From Paulinella micropora (Eukaryota; Cercozoa; Imbricatea; Euglyphida; Paulinellidae), in NCBI GenBank assembly GCA_019918135.1, contig WBZZ01006458.1, positions 75,001 through 110,000 of the forward strand: a stretch of DNA of 35,000 nucleotides, written 5' to 3'. The translations under genes and the position numbers were made by a program. Shown here one piece after another: positions 23,343-32,005 of this stretch; the first letter of the stretch is position 1; each line of letters opens with the position of its first letter. The notes under the pieces were generated by a model. That model did not search any database, was not told where the DNA came from, and worked only from the letters and a program-made list of their open reading frames with translations.

Positions 23343-23568
23343 ATGTCCAACAATAATACAACTAGACGTCACAGACCACCGCCTATTATGGATATGGATG
23401 GCGAACTAACTCCCGAATTAAAATCTCGTGTTTTGGATATTGAACTAAAGACAGAAGAGAAAAAAAATTGACAATGAAATTGAAAATGAATGGACTTGCT
23501 GTATGTCGAATAGGAAACCGATAGGATTAAATACTTATTTCAAATGGCTATCATTATCGCCATTATAA
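23343..23568 (+). pseudogene. Small protein MSNNNTT, one frameshift
   Basis: About 75 residues: MSNNNTTRRHRPPPIMDMDG, an acidic helix (ELTPELKSRVLDIELKTEE), then after a slip in an A8 run near 23460 a segment ending YFKWLSLSPL. Losing one A would make it continuous. Its 5' part is carried in all four tandem units, but only copy 4 is attached to its true 3' end. The ATG lies at the edge of the inverted S74 segment. No family is recognised. Confidence 0.55.
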
Positions 23569-23714
23569 TCCTTTGTATCGTGAGGCTGTCTGAAAAGAAC
23601 TTACCTTGTGAAGTAAACTTACCTTGTGAGGTAGCCAACACTTATGTCGGAATTTTGACCTTACTCATCTGCATTTGCCTTCCATCACCAAGTTCTGGGG
23701 GTAGTAAAAGGTAA
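23544..23714 (+). CDS. Small two-helix membrane protein
   Basis: Intact 56-codon frame. MAIIIAIIILCIV is a hydrophobic first segment; a short loop contains the directly repeated NLPCEV-NLPCEV (an exact 18-bp tandem repeat in DNA); YVGILTLLICICLP is the second hydrophobic segment; the tail is SGGSKR. It overlaps the end of the preceding gene by 25 bp. Small membrane proteins of this type occur in many large and mid-size DNA viruses; the role here is unknown. Confidence 0.55.
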   Translation: MAIIIAIIILCIVRLSEKNLPCEVNLPCEVANTYVGILTLLICICLPSPSSGGSKR

Positions 23715-23787
23715 ATTAAAAATAATAAACTGATTGTATATGAAAAAATCACTAGTGATTTTTGTTATATAACACGTTCATATAATA

Positions 23788-24012
23788 ATGAAGTATTGCC
23801 ATTCGTGTAAAAACTCCTATCCTTCCATATTTTTTATGAACAAAAAATGGATAATATGTAAGGAATGTGATTCCTGTCGCAAAAAAAAGAATGTTAATGA
23901 TGAAGTATGTGTTCATATGAATAAATAGAAATATTGTTTGCTGTGTATAACTTCAGAAAATAAACCAGAACAAAAAACGTATTCTGAACCTTGGATGGAG
24001 TGGTTGGATTAA
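23788..24012 (+). pseudogene. Small zinc-ribbon-like protein with in-frame TAG
   Basis: Starts MKYCHSCKNSYPSIFFMNKK and has CxxC (CHSC), CKECDSC and, after an in-frame TAG at 23926-23928, CLLC, ending EPWMEWLD. The frame is the same on both sides of the TAG, so one CAG-to-TAG change would explain the break. About 74 residues in total. TATATAAC and ATATAATA words lie just upstream of the ATG. Probably a zinc-binding protein of unknown role. Confidence 0.6.
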
Positions 24013-24033
24013 ACCGGTTTTTGTGTCCTTTTT

Positions 24034-24261
24034 TCAAAAAGACGAGCATTCATATATATGTGTCATATACCATCTATTATCGCCCGCACACATGAAAGGC
24101 AGAGCCTCATCAAAACTGATGCACCAGTCGCTCATCGGTTTGTAAATGCACTTGAACTTTGTTTCGATTCCTTTCTGGATACAATAAACACACGCATCTC
24201 TCCGCGTATCATTTACTCTGCTATAAAAGTCGCAGGCGGTCCGCGAAATAGCCGAGCACAC
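24034..24261 (-). CDS. Small Cys-rich protein, start uncertain
   Basis: 75-codon minus frame with well-spaced cysteines (ACVYC, KCIYK, WCISF, MCAGD, YECSSF) and varied composition, which looks like real coding sequence. The frame opens only with a GTG; the nearest ATG with a TATA word upstream (about 24279) is in another frame, so a frameshift near the start is likely. Possibly zinc-binding. Confidence 0.5.
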   Translation of the reverse strand: MCSAISRTACDFYSRVNDTRRDACVYCIQKGIETKFKCIYKPMSDWCISFDEALPFMCAGDNRWYMTHIYECSSF

Positions 24262-24288
24262 AAAAAAAATATTAATAACATATATATT

Positions 24289-24531
24289 TTAACTTCCTAT
24301 TTTACCTTCTTCTTTAATTATATTATTATAAATTGCCTCTCGTTGCTTATCTGATAGCGGTAAGCGGTAAAGTATATTTTCAGGTTTTCTAAAAATATTG
24401 GGGTTTCTATTTACCAAGTTCTGAGTGATGCGGATTTTGTCAATTTCCTTACCTAGCCGTTCTATTTCCTCCAGTTGCTCCTCGTCTTTGTTTTTTTTCG
24501 TTTTTATTTTCCATCCTATATTATAGCACAT
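24289..24531 (-). CDS. Small charged helical protein
   Basis: 80 residues from the ATG at 24531 (MCYNIGWKIKTKKNKDEEQ). A Glu/Lys helix (LEEIERLGKEIDKIR) is followed by NPNIFRKPENILYRLPLSD and KQREAIYNNIIKEEG. An upstream in-frame extension to 24579 exists but overlaps the divergent gene, so 24531 is preferred. Its ATG is only six A away from the ATG of the next gene on the other strand. No family is recognised. Confidence 0.5.
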   Translation of the reverse strand: MCYNIGWKIKTKKNKDEEQLEEIERLGKEIDKIRITQNLVNRNPNIFRKPENILYRLPLSDKQREAIYNNIIKEEGKIGS

Positions 24532-24537
24532 AAAAAA

Positions 24538-27423
24538 ATGTGGTTTCTTGAAAAAAAACGGTTTGATTATTACAATCAAGCCAGATCAGAACATAAAGGT
24601 CAGTCCATAGAATTTATTACAGCAAGGCCAATGAACTAAAGTGGGAAGATAGAATACAAGACGCTATTGATTTTGATGATGCGCCAGACAATCCAAATAT
24701 AGAAAGATTAAAAGACAGGATCGAAATGCTAAGCGAAAGGTCATCTATATATAACAACATGGACCAAAATGTGCTAAGGGAACATCTTAGGGAAAATAGA
24801 GTTAATATAGAAGAACTTGAAAGAAAAATTGGAAATATGCCCATAAACGAGCAACGATTAGAAATGATACAATTAGCAAAGACTAAGGATAAAGCAAACA
24901 TTCAAAAAATTAAAGACTTTATTATTAGTCAAATGAATCGTGATATGGATCAATTGATAACCCGCGGGGGATATCCAGAAGAAAAAAGATCCATACTTGA
25001 AACAATAAGTCGTGATGGGCTAACACATTTATTGAATAAAGGCAGAGGCGAAATAAAGCAACAGCAAGAAGGGAAAACAAACAATGGCATACTCAGGACT
25101 TAAAAGAATGGGAACAAAAAAGAATAGAATATAAACAAGAAAACCCCGAGGATGCTTTCATTGAAACACAAATAGGTGAAGAATATAAAACTATTGTACC
25201 AAGTTTAACAGATACACCAAGAGATACTGCAAGATTCGTAGATGCAATGCTTGAAAGTATTAGAGAAATATTTATGAGTCCTGCATTAAATAAAATAGTA
25301 AATAACATTCACAGAGTAGGTCGTTATGGTGTGAGCAGATTGGCATGGAATCGCTTATTAACTATTACTGCTAATCATCCTCAAATTCGTGCCATGACTA
25401 CTGCGGTGATGGGAAGATCAAGTGCGGAGTCTTTCAGAAGGGCATTAGAAGCATTAGCAAGAAACGAAGCACCACCAGAGTTGCCTCCGCCTAACCCTCG
25501 CTTAATTGCAGCGGGACAACAAAGAATTGGTGATTATGTGTTGAAAGATATGTTGAGAAGATTAGGCTTACAAGTAATACTATCAACAATAATGGCATGG
25601 CAGACATTTAAAAGAGGTGTTGAAACTGCGGGCGCGGTTGCTTTTGGTGCATTTCTAAATCACATATACAGCATATGGACTGCTCAACCAGATGCTTTTA
25701 TTAAATTGGAAGAAGAACGATTTCATACTACTGGAAGCAATTATAATGGCCCTGCCACACGAGTAGAAAGTCGTCTCCAATTAGAAGATAGAACTCGTGG
25801 TAGGTTTCCTTACACTCCGGATTTGATTGCTTTTGAACATGATCTATTGTATGCTACTGGTGATAAAAATGTCCAAAATTTTGCCGACCAACGATACTTT
25901 GAAAAAATTACTAATATAACAGATCATTTGACGAGTAATGGATTGGCGAGTGAAGAAGTTGCTAAAACTATTTCTGACAATTACAATTCAATGTTCTCAA
26001 AAGCAGATATATCTAAAATGGCATTACAAGCACAAGGGAGAGCCCGCAGTGGAGTATCATATTTGGATGCAATGAAATTCTGGAAAACTATTAAATTAAC
26101 ACCTCCAGATATGAAATACAATGCTTTTATACACAATGTAGATCAAACATTAACTTCTATGATTGGTGTTATGAATAATGTGGGCAGTTTGATAAAGACA
26201 CTAATTTTAAAGTAAATAAAATAGCAAATCCTGCTACATTTAGCAAACAATATGAAAACTTGGTGAATTCGTTTAATCAAATGGTGAAATCACAAGAAAA
26301 AGCGATGGTGTGAAAGGATATTCTCTTATCGCACCGGCGAATGAAACTACCATTAATAATTTTATAGAAAAAATAAATAAAATGAATAAAAAATACTTCA
26401 GCAGATATAGAGAAGGAAATAACTGTTGAGGTTCAGCCCACACCAAATCAAACAGAAATGGTGGTAGCACCTATGGATTCAATCGGACTCGGTAATAACT
26501 TGGATATACTTCAAGATAAGACATCCCAAGTGAAGCATTTGAAAGGATTTGTTAATTTGCTAAAAAATAAAACTGGAAAGAAAATATCTTTGACATGGTC
26601 AGATTATGGCGATCCTATTAGTGGATGGGAAAAGGCTATAAGGCAAGCATTAAACAAAAGAGTTAGTAAGTCAGATATAGCAGAGGTAGATGATACATTG
26701 GATAGGAGAATTTATGAAGAAGTGAGGGGTAAATTGACACCAGAACAAAGGAAGCAATTAGAAGATTTAGAATTGAAGGATTCGGAATTTGAAAAGGCGA
26801 TACCTAAAGGTCTAACACCAGCACCACAAACAACACTTGAACCACAACCAATACCCGAACCAACACCAGCACCACAAACAACACAAGCACCACAAACAAC
26901 ACAAGCACCAGCACCGCCAAATCCACAAACCGAGTATGACAAATACATTTATAAAAGTGGAGAAAAACAGGGACTTCCATTCTGGGAAGAGAAAATTAAA
27001 GATGAAAAACTAAAAGAAATGATGAAAGAATACAAAGTTTCAGATAATCCAGATCCAGCAACAACACCAAATCAAGTTACGGTTGATAGTATGAGAAGTA
27101 TTGATCAATTAGTTGATAAGATTATGGGGAAACCTCCCGCTGATGAAAGAGAAGACTTAATGACACTTATTCGTTTTCTAATGTCAAGCGACCAAAATGG
27201 TGGAATTGGTACTTCGCAAACAAACCCACTTATTAAAGGCAACGAGCAAAGACGAGATCGTGTGCTAGAAACTAAGAATGATTTTGAATCACTAGACAAC
27301 AATTTATAGCAACACAAATAATCACTTTACGGTGAATAAATACAATAGAGCAGTAATTCAGACTAGAATGAACGAAAAAAGAGAGTTTCCAAAAATGAAA
27401 CGAAAACTGACGAGAAAATTTCC
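24538..27423 (+). pseudogene. Very large virion-type protein with phospholipase A2-like site, frameshifted
   Basis: Four main frames read as one protein of about 950 residues: 24538-24630, about 24620-25100, about 25080-26215 and 26458-27309, linked by short frames near 26200-26450. The N-terminal ~200 residues are helical and charged. Near residue 400 a YNGP loop is followed by FEHDLLYATGD, and then a further Asp in FADQRYFEK: the Ca-loop, HDxxY catalytic pair and downstream acidic residue of parvovirus-type PLA2. A Pro/Gln/Thr-rich linker (PAPQTTQAPQTTQAP) lies near 26811-26930. Frame breaks occur near 24620, 25085, 26200, 26300, 26390 and perhaps 27307. The C-terminal end appears to continue in the inverted segment 27424-27775. 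I infer a virion protein that attacks membranes during entry; it could instead be two adjacent genes. Confidence 0.65.
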
Positions 27424-27583
27424 ATTTGGACGGTGTTTTGCTATCTAACTCTGTTATTACTGGCCTGTCAATAGTAAATTCCTCGTGTGCTTTTTCTATG
27501 TTGGTTTTCTCCAGATTCTGCTTCAAAAGTGTTTTTCGTGGCAACTTGTTTGCTATTAATCCTTTATGTATAGATCTAGGCAT
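27424..27583 (-). pseudogene. Displaced N-terminal part of the packaging ATPase (in inverted segment)
   Basis: ATG at 27583, then MPRSIHKGLIANKLPRKTLL and a charged stretch to ELDSKTPSKWK. There is no independent domain. It is assigned to the ATPase because its length and orientation, once the inversion is reversed, supply the missing N-terminus before the Walker A region. Confidence 0.55.
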
Positions 27584-27594
27584 GTCTTGCTATA

Positions 27595-27775
27595 TTATAG
27601 GTTTTGAAAATAGTTTGGATTATATCTGTAATTATCATATTCAGCACCAAATGGTTGAGGTGGTGAAGCATAATTATAGAAATAAGGAGGGTAAGGACTA
27701 GCAAATGCATAATTACCTGGGGGATTGACAAGCGGTTTAAAATCCTTTCTTTCTGGACGAGTTTGAACTTGTCGC
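27595..27775 (-). pseudogene. Displaced C-terminal tail of the preceding gene (in inverted segment)
   Basis: Pro/Tyr/Asn/Gly-rich, probably disordered, ending NPNYFQNL and TAA. Its minus frame is closed two codons beyond the breakpoint, as expected for a fragment whose 5' part lies elsewhere. Confidence 0.6.
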
Positions 27776-27781
27776 GGAAAT

Positions 27782-28488
27782 ACAACCAATTAAAACACAA
27801 AGAGATGGTGTTGAATTGCTTCCTATTCAAAAAGAAGGAATATTGCCAGCAATGGGGACTATGGTTATATGTGCAAGCACTGGCGGAGGCAAATCAGTTA
27901 TGATTTGTAATCTACTCGCCAAAAAGAACATGTTAAAAGGTTTTTATGATAAAATAGTCGTCTTTTGCTTAAGTCCGTGCCCAATTTTGGAAGACACTCT
28001 CAAGTTAAAAAAAGAAGACATAATCAAAGAAGATAAGCCTGAGTTAATGAGAGAAATATTAACTAAACAAAAGGAACTGATTAAAACTCAAGGGTTTAAG
28101 AAGGCACCAAAAATATTATTGTTATTGGATGACATCGCACAGAGTAAAACTTTTTTCAAATCAGAAGTGCCTACTGAGTTGCTTTTTCGCTTCAACATAA
28201 TATTATGCTAAGGTGTCAGTCTGGGTAGCAACTCAGAGTTATACACAACTTCCACGAAGAATAAGAATTAATTGCCATTGGATGATTATTTTTAATGGAG
28301 GAAGGAGAAGCGAACTTGACAGACTGGCAGATGAATATGAAAGTCCTTTTCTCACTAAAAAGGAATTTTACAACATGGTTTAATATGCCACGGCAGATCC
28401 TTATTCATTCCTAGCAATTAATAATACTGCTAGTGATAGAACAACCCAGTTTAAAAAGAATTTCTCTACTATATTACGATTTAAATAA
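27782..28488 (+). pseudogene. Genome-packaging ATPase (A32/FtsK-HerA type), broken
   Basis: The frame running through 27816-28211 contains ASTGGGKSVMICNLL (Walker A/P-loop) and KILLLLDDIAQS (Walker B). After a +1 shift near 28200 the protein continues at 28213 with VSVWVATQSYTQLPRRIRIN, the sensor TQ motif and conserved Arg of this family, then DRLADEYESPFLTKKEF. An in-frame TAA at 28381-28383 (CAA to TAA would explain it) precedes the last part, ending STILRFK and TAA at 28486-28488. The first in-frame ATG is within the P-loop region, so the N-terminus is missing here and probably lies inverted at 27424-27583. In PLVs this enzyme pumps DNA into the capsid and sits close to the capsid genes, as here. 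Confidence 0.85.
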
Positions 28489-28527
28489 GGATAGAGATAT
28501 GACAAACCTGTAAAATTAAATAAAAAG

Positions 28528-28536
28528 TTTTTTTTT
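28528..28536 (+). terminator. AATAAAAAG-T9 tract after the ATPase
   Basis: Located 40 nt after the ATPase stop and 17 nt before the next ATG; it contains an AATAAA-like word followed by nine T. Confidence 0.45.
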
Positions 28537-28540
28537 CAGC

Positions 28541-28553
28541 AATAATATATAAT
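28541..28553 (+). promoter_or_regulatory. TATA-like box
   Basis: AATAATATATAAT directly precedes the ATG at 28554. Confidence 0.45.
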
Positions 28554-29147
28554 ATGGTGGAATCAAGTAAAATGTACAAGACCACATACAATCAAGCAGT
28601 TGCACTTTGGCATAAACAAAATGCACAAGGAAAATTTATGACAATTCGTAAAGGATCGCCCGAATACTTAGCAGTAAAGAAGATAGAAGAGGATATTAAG
28701 AGCGGTAAGATTAAAAGTCAACTAAAACCAAAAGTAAGCAAATCCGGTAGTAAGAAAAATGAACAACCTCTTCCCAGCGGACAGCCAGATCAAGTGCCAG
28801 ACGAAGCATTGAAAAGAAAAGCACCAGACATAGTATCAGCAAATAATTCGTCTCCTGAACCAAATGCGAAACCTGCTGAAATGTCTCCAGCACCTAAGGT
28901 TGAACAATCTTTACCAAAATCTGTTAATCCAACTCCTGTTTCTGTGCCAAAACAAACTACTACAACACCAGCAAGTAAGATAGAAGCAATAGAAGATGCT
29001 TCTAAGGAAACTCCACCAACCGAAAAGGTTGCTCAAACTAGCGACAATGACATAAATCAAGCCATAGCGGATTTAATGAAAATGAAAGAGGAAAGAATTA
29101 CGCACAAGAATTTACAAATTATGAAAAAAATAATTAATGCTAATTGA
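28554..29147 (+). CDS. Virion-associated-type protein with disordered Pro/Ser/Lys region
   Basis: Intact 197-codon frame. The first 60 residues are a compact basic region (YNQAVALWHKQNAQGKF, then GSPEYLAVKKIEEDIKSG). The middle, about residues 60-150, is rich in Pro, Ser, Lys and Thr and predicted disordered (KQTTTTPASK). The last 40 residues form a charged helix (INQAIADLMKMKEER). It lies between the packaging ATPase and the capsid genes, so a structural or DNA-packaging role is likely, but no family is recognised. It ends TGA followed by TAA. Confidence 0.75.
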   Translation: MVESSKMYKTTYNQAVALWHKQNAQGKFMTIRKGSPEYLAVKKIEEDIKSGKIKSQLKPKVSKSGSKKNEQPLPSGQPDQVPDEALKRKAPDIVSANNSSPEPNAKPAEMSPAPKVEQSLPKSVNPTPVSVPKQTTTTPASKIEAIEDASKETPPTEKVAQTSDNDINQAIADLMKMKEERITHKNLQIMKKIINAN

Positions 29148-29154
29148 TAAAATA

Positions 29155-29171
29155 ATAATTATTATTATATA
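29155..29171 (+). promoter_or_regulatory. TATA-like box
   Basis: TAATTATTATTATATAA runs up to the ATG at 29172. Confidence 0.45.
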
Positions 29172-29570
29172 ATGATTGAAAACTCAAGTGTTTCAATTCG
29201 TTTGCCAAATGGCTTTATAAATAAAATAAATGAAGCAAACCGACCAAAAAGTGATGGGTTTCAATTGAATCAGTTTGAATTGTGGAGTAGTCATGGTGCC
29301 CCATTAGTTAATCAACCATTAACCAAATTTGGTGATCTTGTCTCGCATGAGAAGAGTACTATTCAAAACACATTAACCGACATTTCTGATAACAAAGAAA
29401 ATGTAGATGTTGTTGATTTAGACACTGCTGTTAGCAGTTTGGCTTATTTAACGAAAGCGGTTCAGAATGCTGAGGCAAGAGAGTTTCAATTGACTTCACC
29501 ACAAGATACAAGACTTGACAATATACAAAATTCAGTTGATATTATTAAACAATCCGTTTCAAGTGAATAA
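29172..29570 (+). CDS. Unknown small structural-type protein
   Basis: Intact 132-codon frame. The N-terminal half contains VSIRLPNGFINKINEANRPK and FELWSSHGAPLVNQPLTKFG; the C-terminal half is helical (AVSSLAYLTKAVQNAEAREF, then DTRLDNIQNSVDIIKQS), suggesting a small coiled coil. It lies directly upstream of the major capsid gene on the same strand, which fits a minor virion component. No family is recognised. Confidence 0.75.
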   Translation: MIENSSVSIRLPNGFINKINEANRPKSDGFQLNQFELWSSHGAPLVNQPLTKFGDLVSHEKSTIQNTLTDISDNKENVDVVDLDTAVSSLAYLTKAVQNAEAREFQLTSPQDTRLDNIQNSVDIIKQSVSSE

Positions 29571-29648
29571 TTATTTATTTTTAATTTCTATTATTATGTT
29601 TTATTATAGGAACATTGCGAATTTTACAATTCTGCAAGCACACACAAA

Positions 29649-31050
29649 ATGGAAGGAAAGCACTCTAAAAATACTGAGGAGTTGATGACCCTCAACAACC
29701 TCAGATATGAGTTGCCAGCAAAATTAACAGGGAAGTATCTTTAAGAAAAATTTCTCCGATCAGCAGACTTACAGCAGTGCGTCGGGGACTGAAATGATTT
29801 TTACGTTGCAAGCAAACACTGATTTTGTTTATGGAAAAAATTGTTATTTAACATTTGATGTCAAGGCCAATGGGTTGGTTACGACCGCAGGGAATAACTG
29901 CGCGATCGGTTTTCAAAACACACCAGCAACCGCTATTTTTGAACGATTTTTGTTGGAAAGTAAGGATGGAAGCGAACTTGAACGAATTGAAGATTTGAAT
30001 AAATTGGTGCGAAATACTCTCCCGTGGCATTATCCACTTGATTATCGTCGGCAGGCACAGATGGCGGGACAGAGAGAAAATGTTGAAGTTAATGCTAATA
30101 TTACTGACAATTCAGTTGTTGATTTTGCTATTAATACTCCTACAGCCGTTGCGACTGGCCAATACTTGAAAGTTTGTATTCCTCTTCATTACTTTTCGGG
30201 AGTGTCTAACGAAGAAACTCTCATTCCTCCCTCTTTGATTAGTGGTATGAGGCTTCGTTTGACATTTGCCCCGCCTCAGGAAGCATTTGCCATTATTGGC
30301 AGCACTGATGGTAAGGTTTCTGCTGGTTTTGATGGTTCTGCTTTAACTTACACATTATCAAATCCAGTTGTAATGCTGGAGACATTTCCTCTTGCTCCTG
30401 CTGTGCAGAGAAATATTTTGGAACAGATGGGAAGCAAGGATGGCCTTCCATACACTTATGAAACATATTACAACCAAAAGGCCAATCCGGGCACGTCGGA
30501 TGATTTTAATATTCAAGTAAATAAAGCCGTTGCACGTGCTCAGTGCTTGTATATCGTAACTCAAAATGTGCTCGCTGACCATGCTAGTATTGATAACCTT
30601 GGAACTGTTATAATGCATTATAAACAATATCAATGTCGTATTGGTGATTGGTATGCTCCGCAACAAAAGATGGAACTCGGAGGAAGCACCGATACGGTTG
30701 CCGCTGTTCGAAGAGGATGTGCGGAATTGTATATTAACAATCTCCAAGCGAACATGGGTATTCGCGATGCTTATATGTCTTCATCTGTTTCTTTTGAAAA
30801 CTTTCGCAAAAATTATGCTCCAAGTAGTTCTACTGACACAGATAATAATGGAGGTTTTGCTACCATTATCCAAACACTCAATCAGTCGCCGCACATTGGA
30901 GCATCTGGTCTTGCGGTTAATAATTCGCGAACTGCGGAAGTCACTCTTCGTTATGCTGCAGATTGTAATGCTACTCGTGCCATCACTGCTTGGTTGAAAT
31001 ATGTTAAAGTCGCGTCTATCTACCCGTCTCGCTGTGTTGTTAAGCAGTAG
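29649..31050 (+). CDS. Major capsid protein (double jelly-roll, PLV type)
   Basis: About 467 residues. The start is the ATG at 29649 (MEGKHSKNTEELMTLNNLRY); a G-run slip at 29730-29732 moves the frame by +1, after which one open frame continues to TAG at 31050. Supporting features: family-typical length, many short beta segments, CRIGDWYAPQQKMELGG (resembling the conserved RxGxxYxPQQ stretch of PLV/virophage capsids) and a Tyr-rich C-terminus (LRYAADCNATRAITAWLKYV). Upstream are the packaging ATPase and two small genes; downstream is the penton gene, the usual PLV order. It forms the capsomers of the icosahedral capsid. It is the best-preserved large gene, with a single break. Confidence 0.85.
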
Positions 31051-31110
31051 CCTTTATTTATTTAAAATATGTGTAATCAAAAAACGATAAAAAAATTAAA
31101 AAGTAATAAT

Positions 31111-31130
31111 ATATTTTGTAATATATAATC
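31111..31130 (+). promoter_or_regulatory. TATA-like box before penton gene
   Basis: TATTTTGTAATATATAATC precedes the ATG at 31131. Confidence 0.45.
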
Positions 31131-31925
31131 ATGTCATTTACGATTTCTAATTTGGAAGATGAAAAACGAACGAAAAAAAAATTCCTCCTTCGTGTCTCCT
31201 CAAGTGATAAAACAGAATCAAAATCCGCTTCTACTCACAATGGCCGTTTCGTTGTTGATCTCCCAGCAACTGGTCGTAATATTGATATAATCAGCGCTTA
31301 TGTCGTAAAGAGTATCTCGATTTCAAATGTTTTCCAAACATACCGAGTTATGCCAACACTCTCACATTGATTAAAACAACTGGATCTGCTACAAAAACTG
31401 CAATCGTAACAGAAAATCAATAAACCATTGATACATTTATTACCGCCCTTCAATCTGCAATTAATTCAGCAATTACCCCGAACTCTGTAGTTATAACTTT
31501 GAACTTCGCTAATAAATTGAATTTCGCATTCACTGGTGATACGTATGCTTTTGATTATGATAATAGCACGATTAGAGATAAAATAGGACTAACTGCCGAT
31601 ATTTCGGCTGCGGCAAGTAGCACGATGCAATCTATCGTAAATTTAATTGGTGAAACGGCCGTTATGTTCATAGTCGTGCTTTAAATCAATTGGTTTAGTT
31701 GAAGCAAATAGCAATTTCTCTGTCGTTGGTAGATGCAACTTAGATAAACCCTACGGGGTCCAGTGCTACTTTGAATCGTCAAACGATGTTGCCGATTATG
31801 TGCCATTTAATACAACAAAAAGTTTAAGATCTATTGATATCGTCATTAGAAATGCACAAGGGAATGTGCTTGAATGTCCTGTCAATTTTGAGGTTAGTAT
31901 TCTTCTCAAGGTCTATCATGCTTAA
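31131..31925 (+). pseudogene. Penton / minor capsid protein (single jelly-roll), broken
   Basis: About 260 residues over several frames. It begins MSFTISNLEDEKRTKKKF and has RFVVDLPATGRNIDIISAYV, the type of beta-strand start seen in PLV penton proteins. A 1-base loss near 31337 shifts the frame; an in-frame TAA lies at 31421-31423 (CAA to TAA possible); two more shifts occur near 31660-31690. It ends with CPVNFEVSILLKVYHA and TAA. The late part (CNLDKPYGVQCYFESSN, SLRSIDIVIRNAQGN) is typical of penton C-termini. It follows the major capsid gene, as in most PLVs. Confidence 0.75.
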
Positions 31926-32005
31926 GCCAAAAAACAAATAAAACATTTATTTTTTAATTATATTTTAAAGGTATGATAAAATATATGTAAAGATAAAAAA
32001 CGATA

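Larger units (their letters stand above)
20554..23446 (+). repeat. Tandem unit copy 4 (2893 bp)
   Basis: Last copy, with three private substitutions: A to C at 21582 (Asn to His), T to C at 22938 (Val to Ala) and T to G at 23368 (Leu to Arg in the small gene). Its right edge at 23446 runs into unique sequence, so this copy carries the original downstream context. Confidence 0.95.
27424..27775 (-). other. Inverted 352-bp segment: end of large protein plus ATPase start
   Basis: On the minus strand, the right half (27775-27595) encodes a Pro/Tyr/Asn-rich tail (NPPGNYAFASPYPPYFYNYA) ending in TAA. After 11 nt (TATAGCAAGAC) an ATG at 27583 opens a Lys-rich frame (MPRSIHKGLIANKLPRKTLL) that runs to 27424. 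The plus-strand large protein stops making sense at 27423 and the plus-strand ATPase begins abruptly near 27782 without an ATG. ATTTCC (27418-27423) and GGAAAT (27776-27781) flank the segment. With the segment turned round, the left junction is in frame (RKFP followed by RQVQ); the right junction needs one more single-base shift. Confidence 0.75.

Noticed and set aside
11876..23446. CRISPR-like array or programmed fibre-diversity cassette
   Set aside because: The repeats are 2.9-kb gene copies without spacers, nearly identical, and lack the fibre start. There is no sign of a template-variable pair or reverse transcriptase.
8880..28215. Programmed +1 frameshifting at stop codons (as in Euplotes)
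   Set aside because: Several breaks are +1, but others are -1 or +2. In the fibre gene near 13752 the similarity to its internal paralogous module (IGRNTK against VGRTKR) begins upstream of the stop, so the indel lies before the stop codon, not at it.
23926..31423. Reassigned genetic code with TAA/TAG read as Gln
   Set aside because: Three in-frame TAR codons sit where Gln would fit, but TAA and TAG also end many genes exactly where protein families end (capsid at 31050, penton at 31925, ATPase at 28488), and other breaks are frameshifts. Decay explains all of it.
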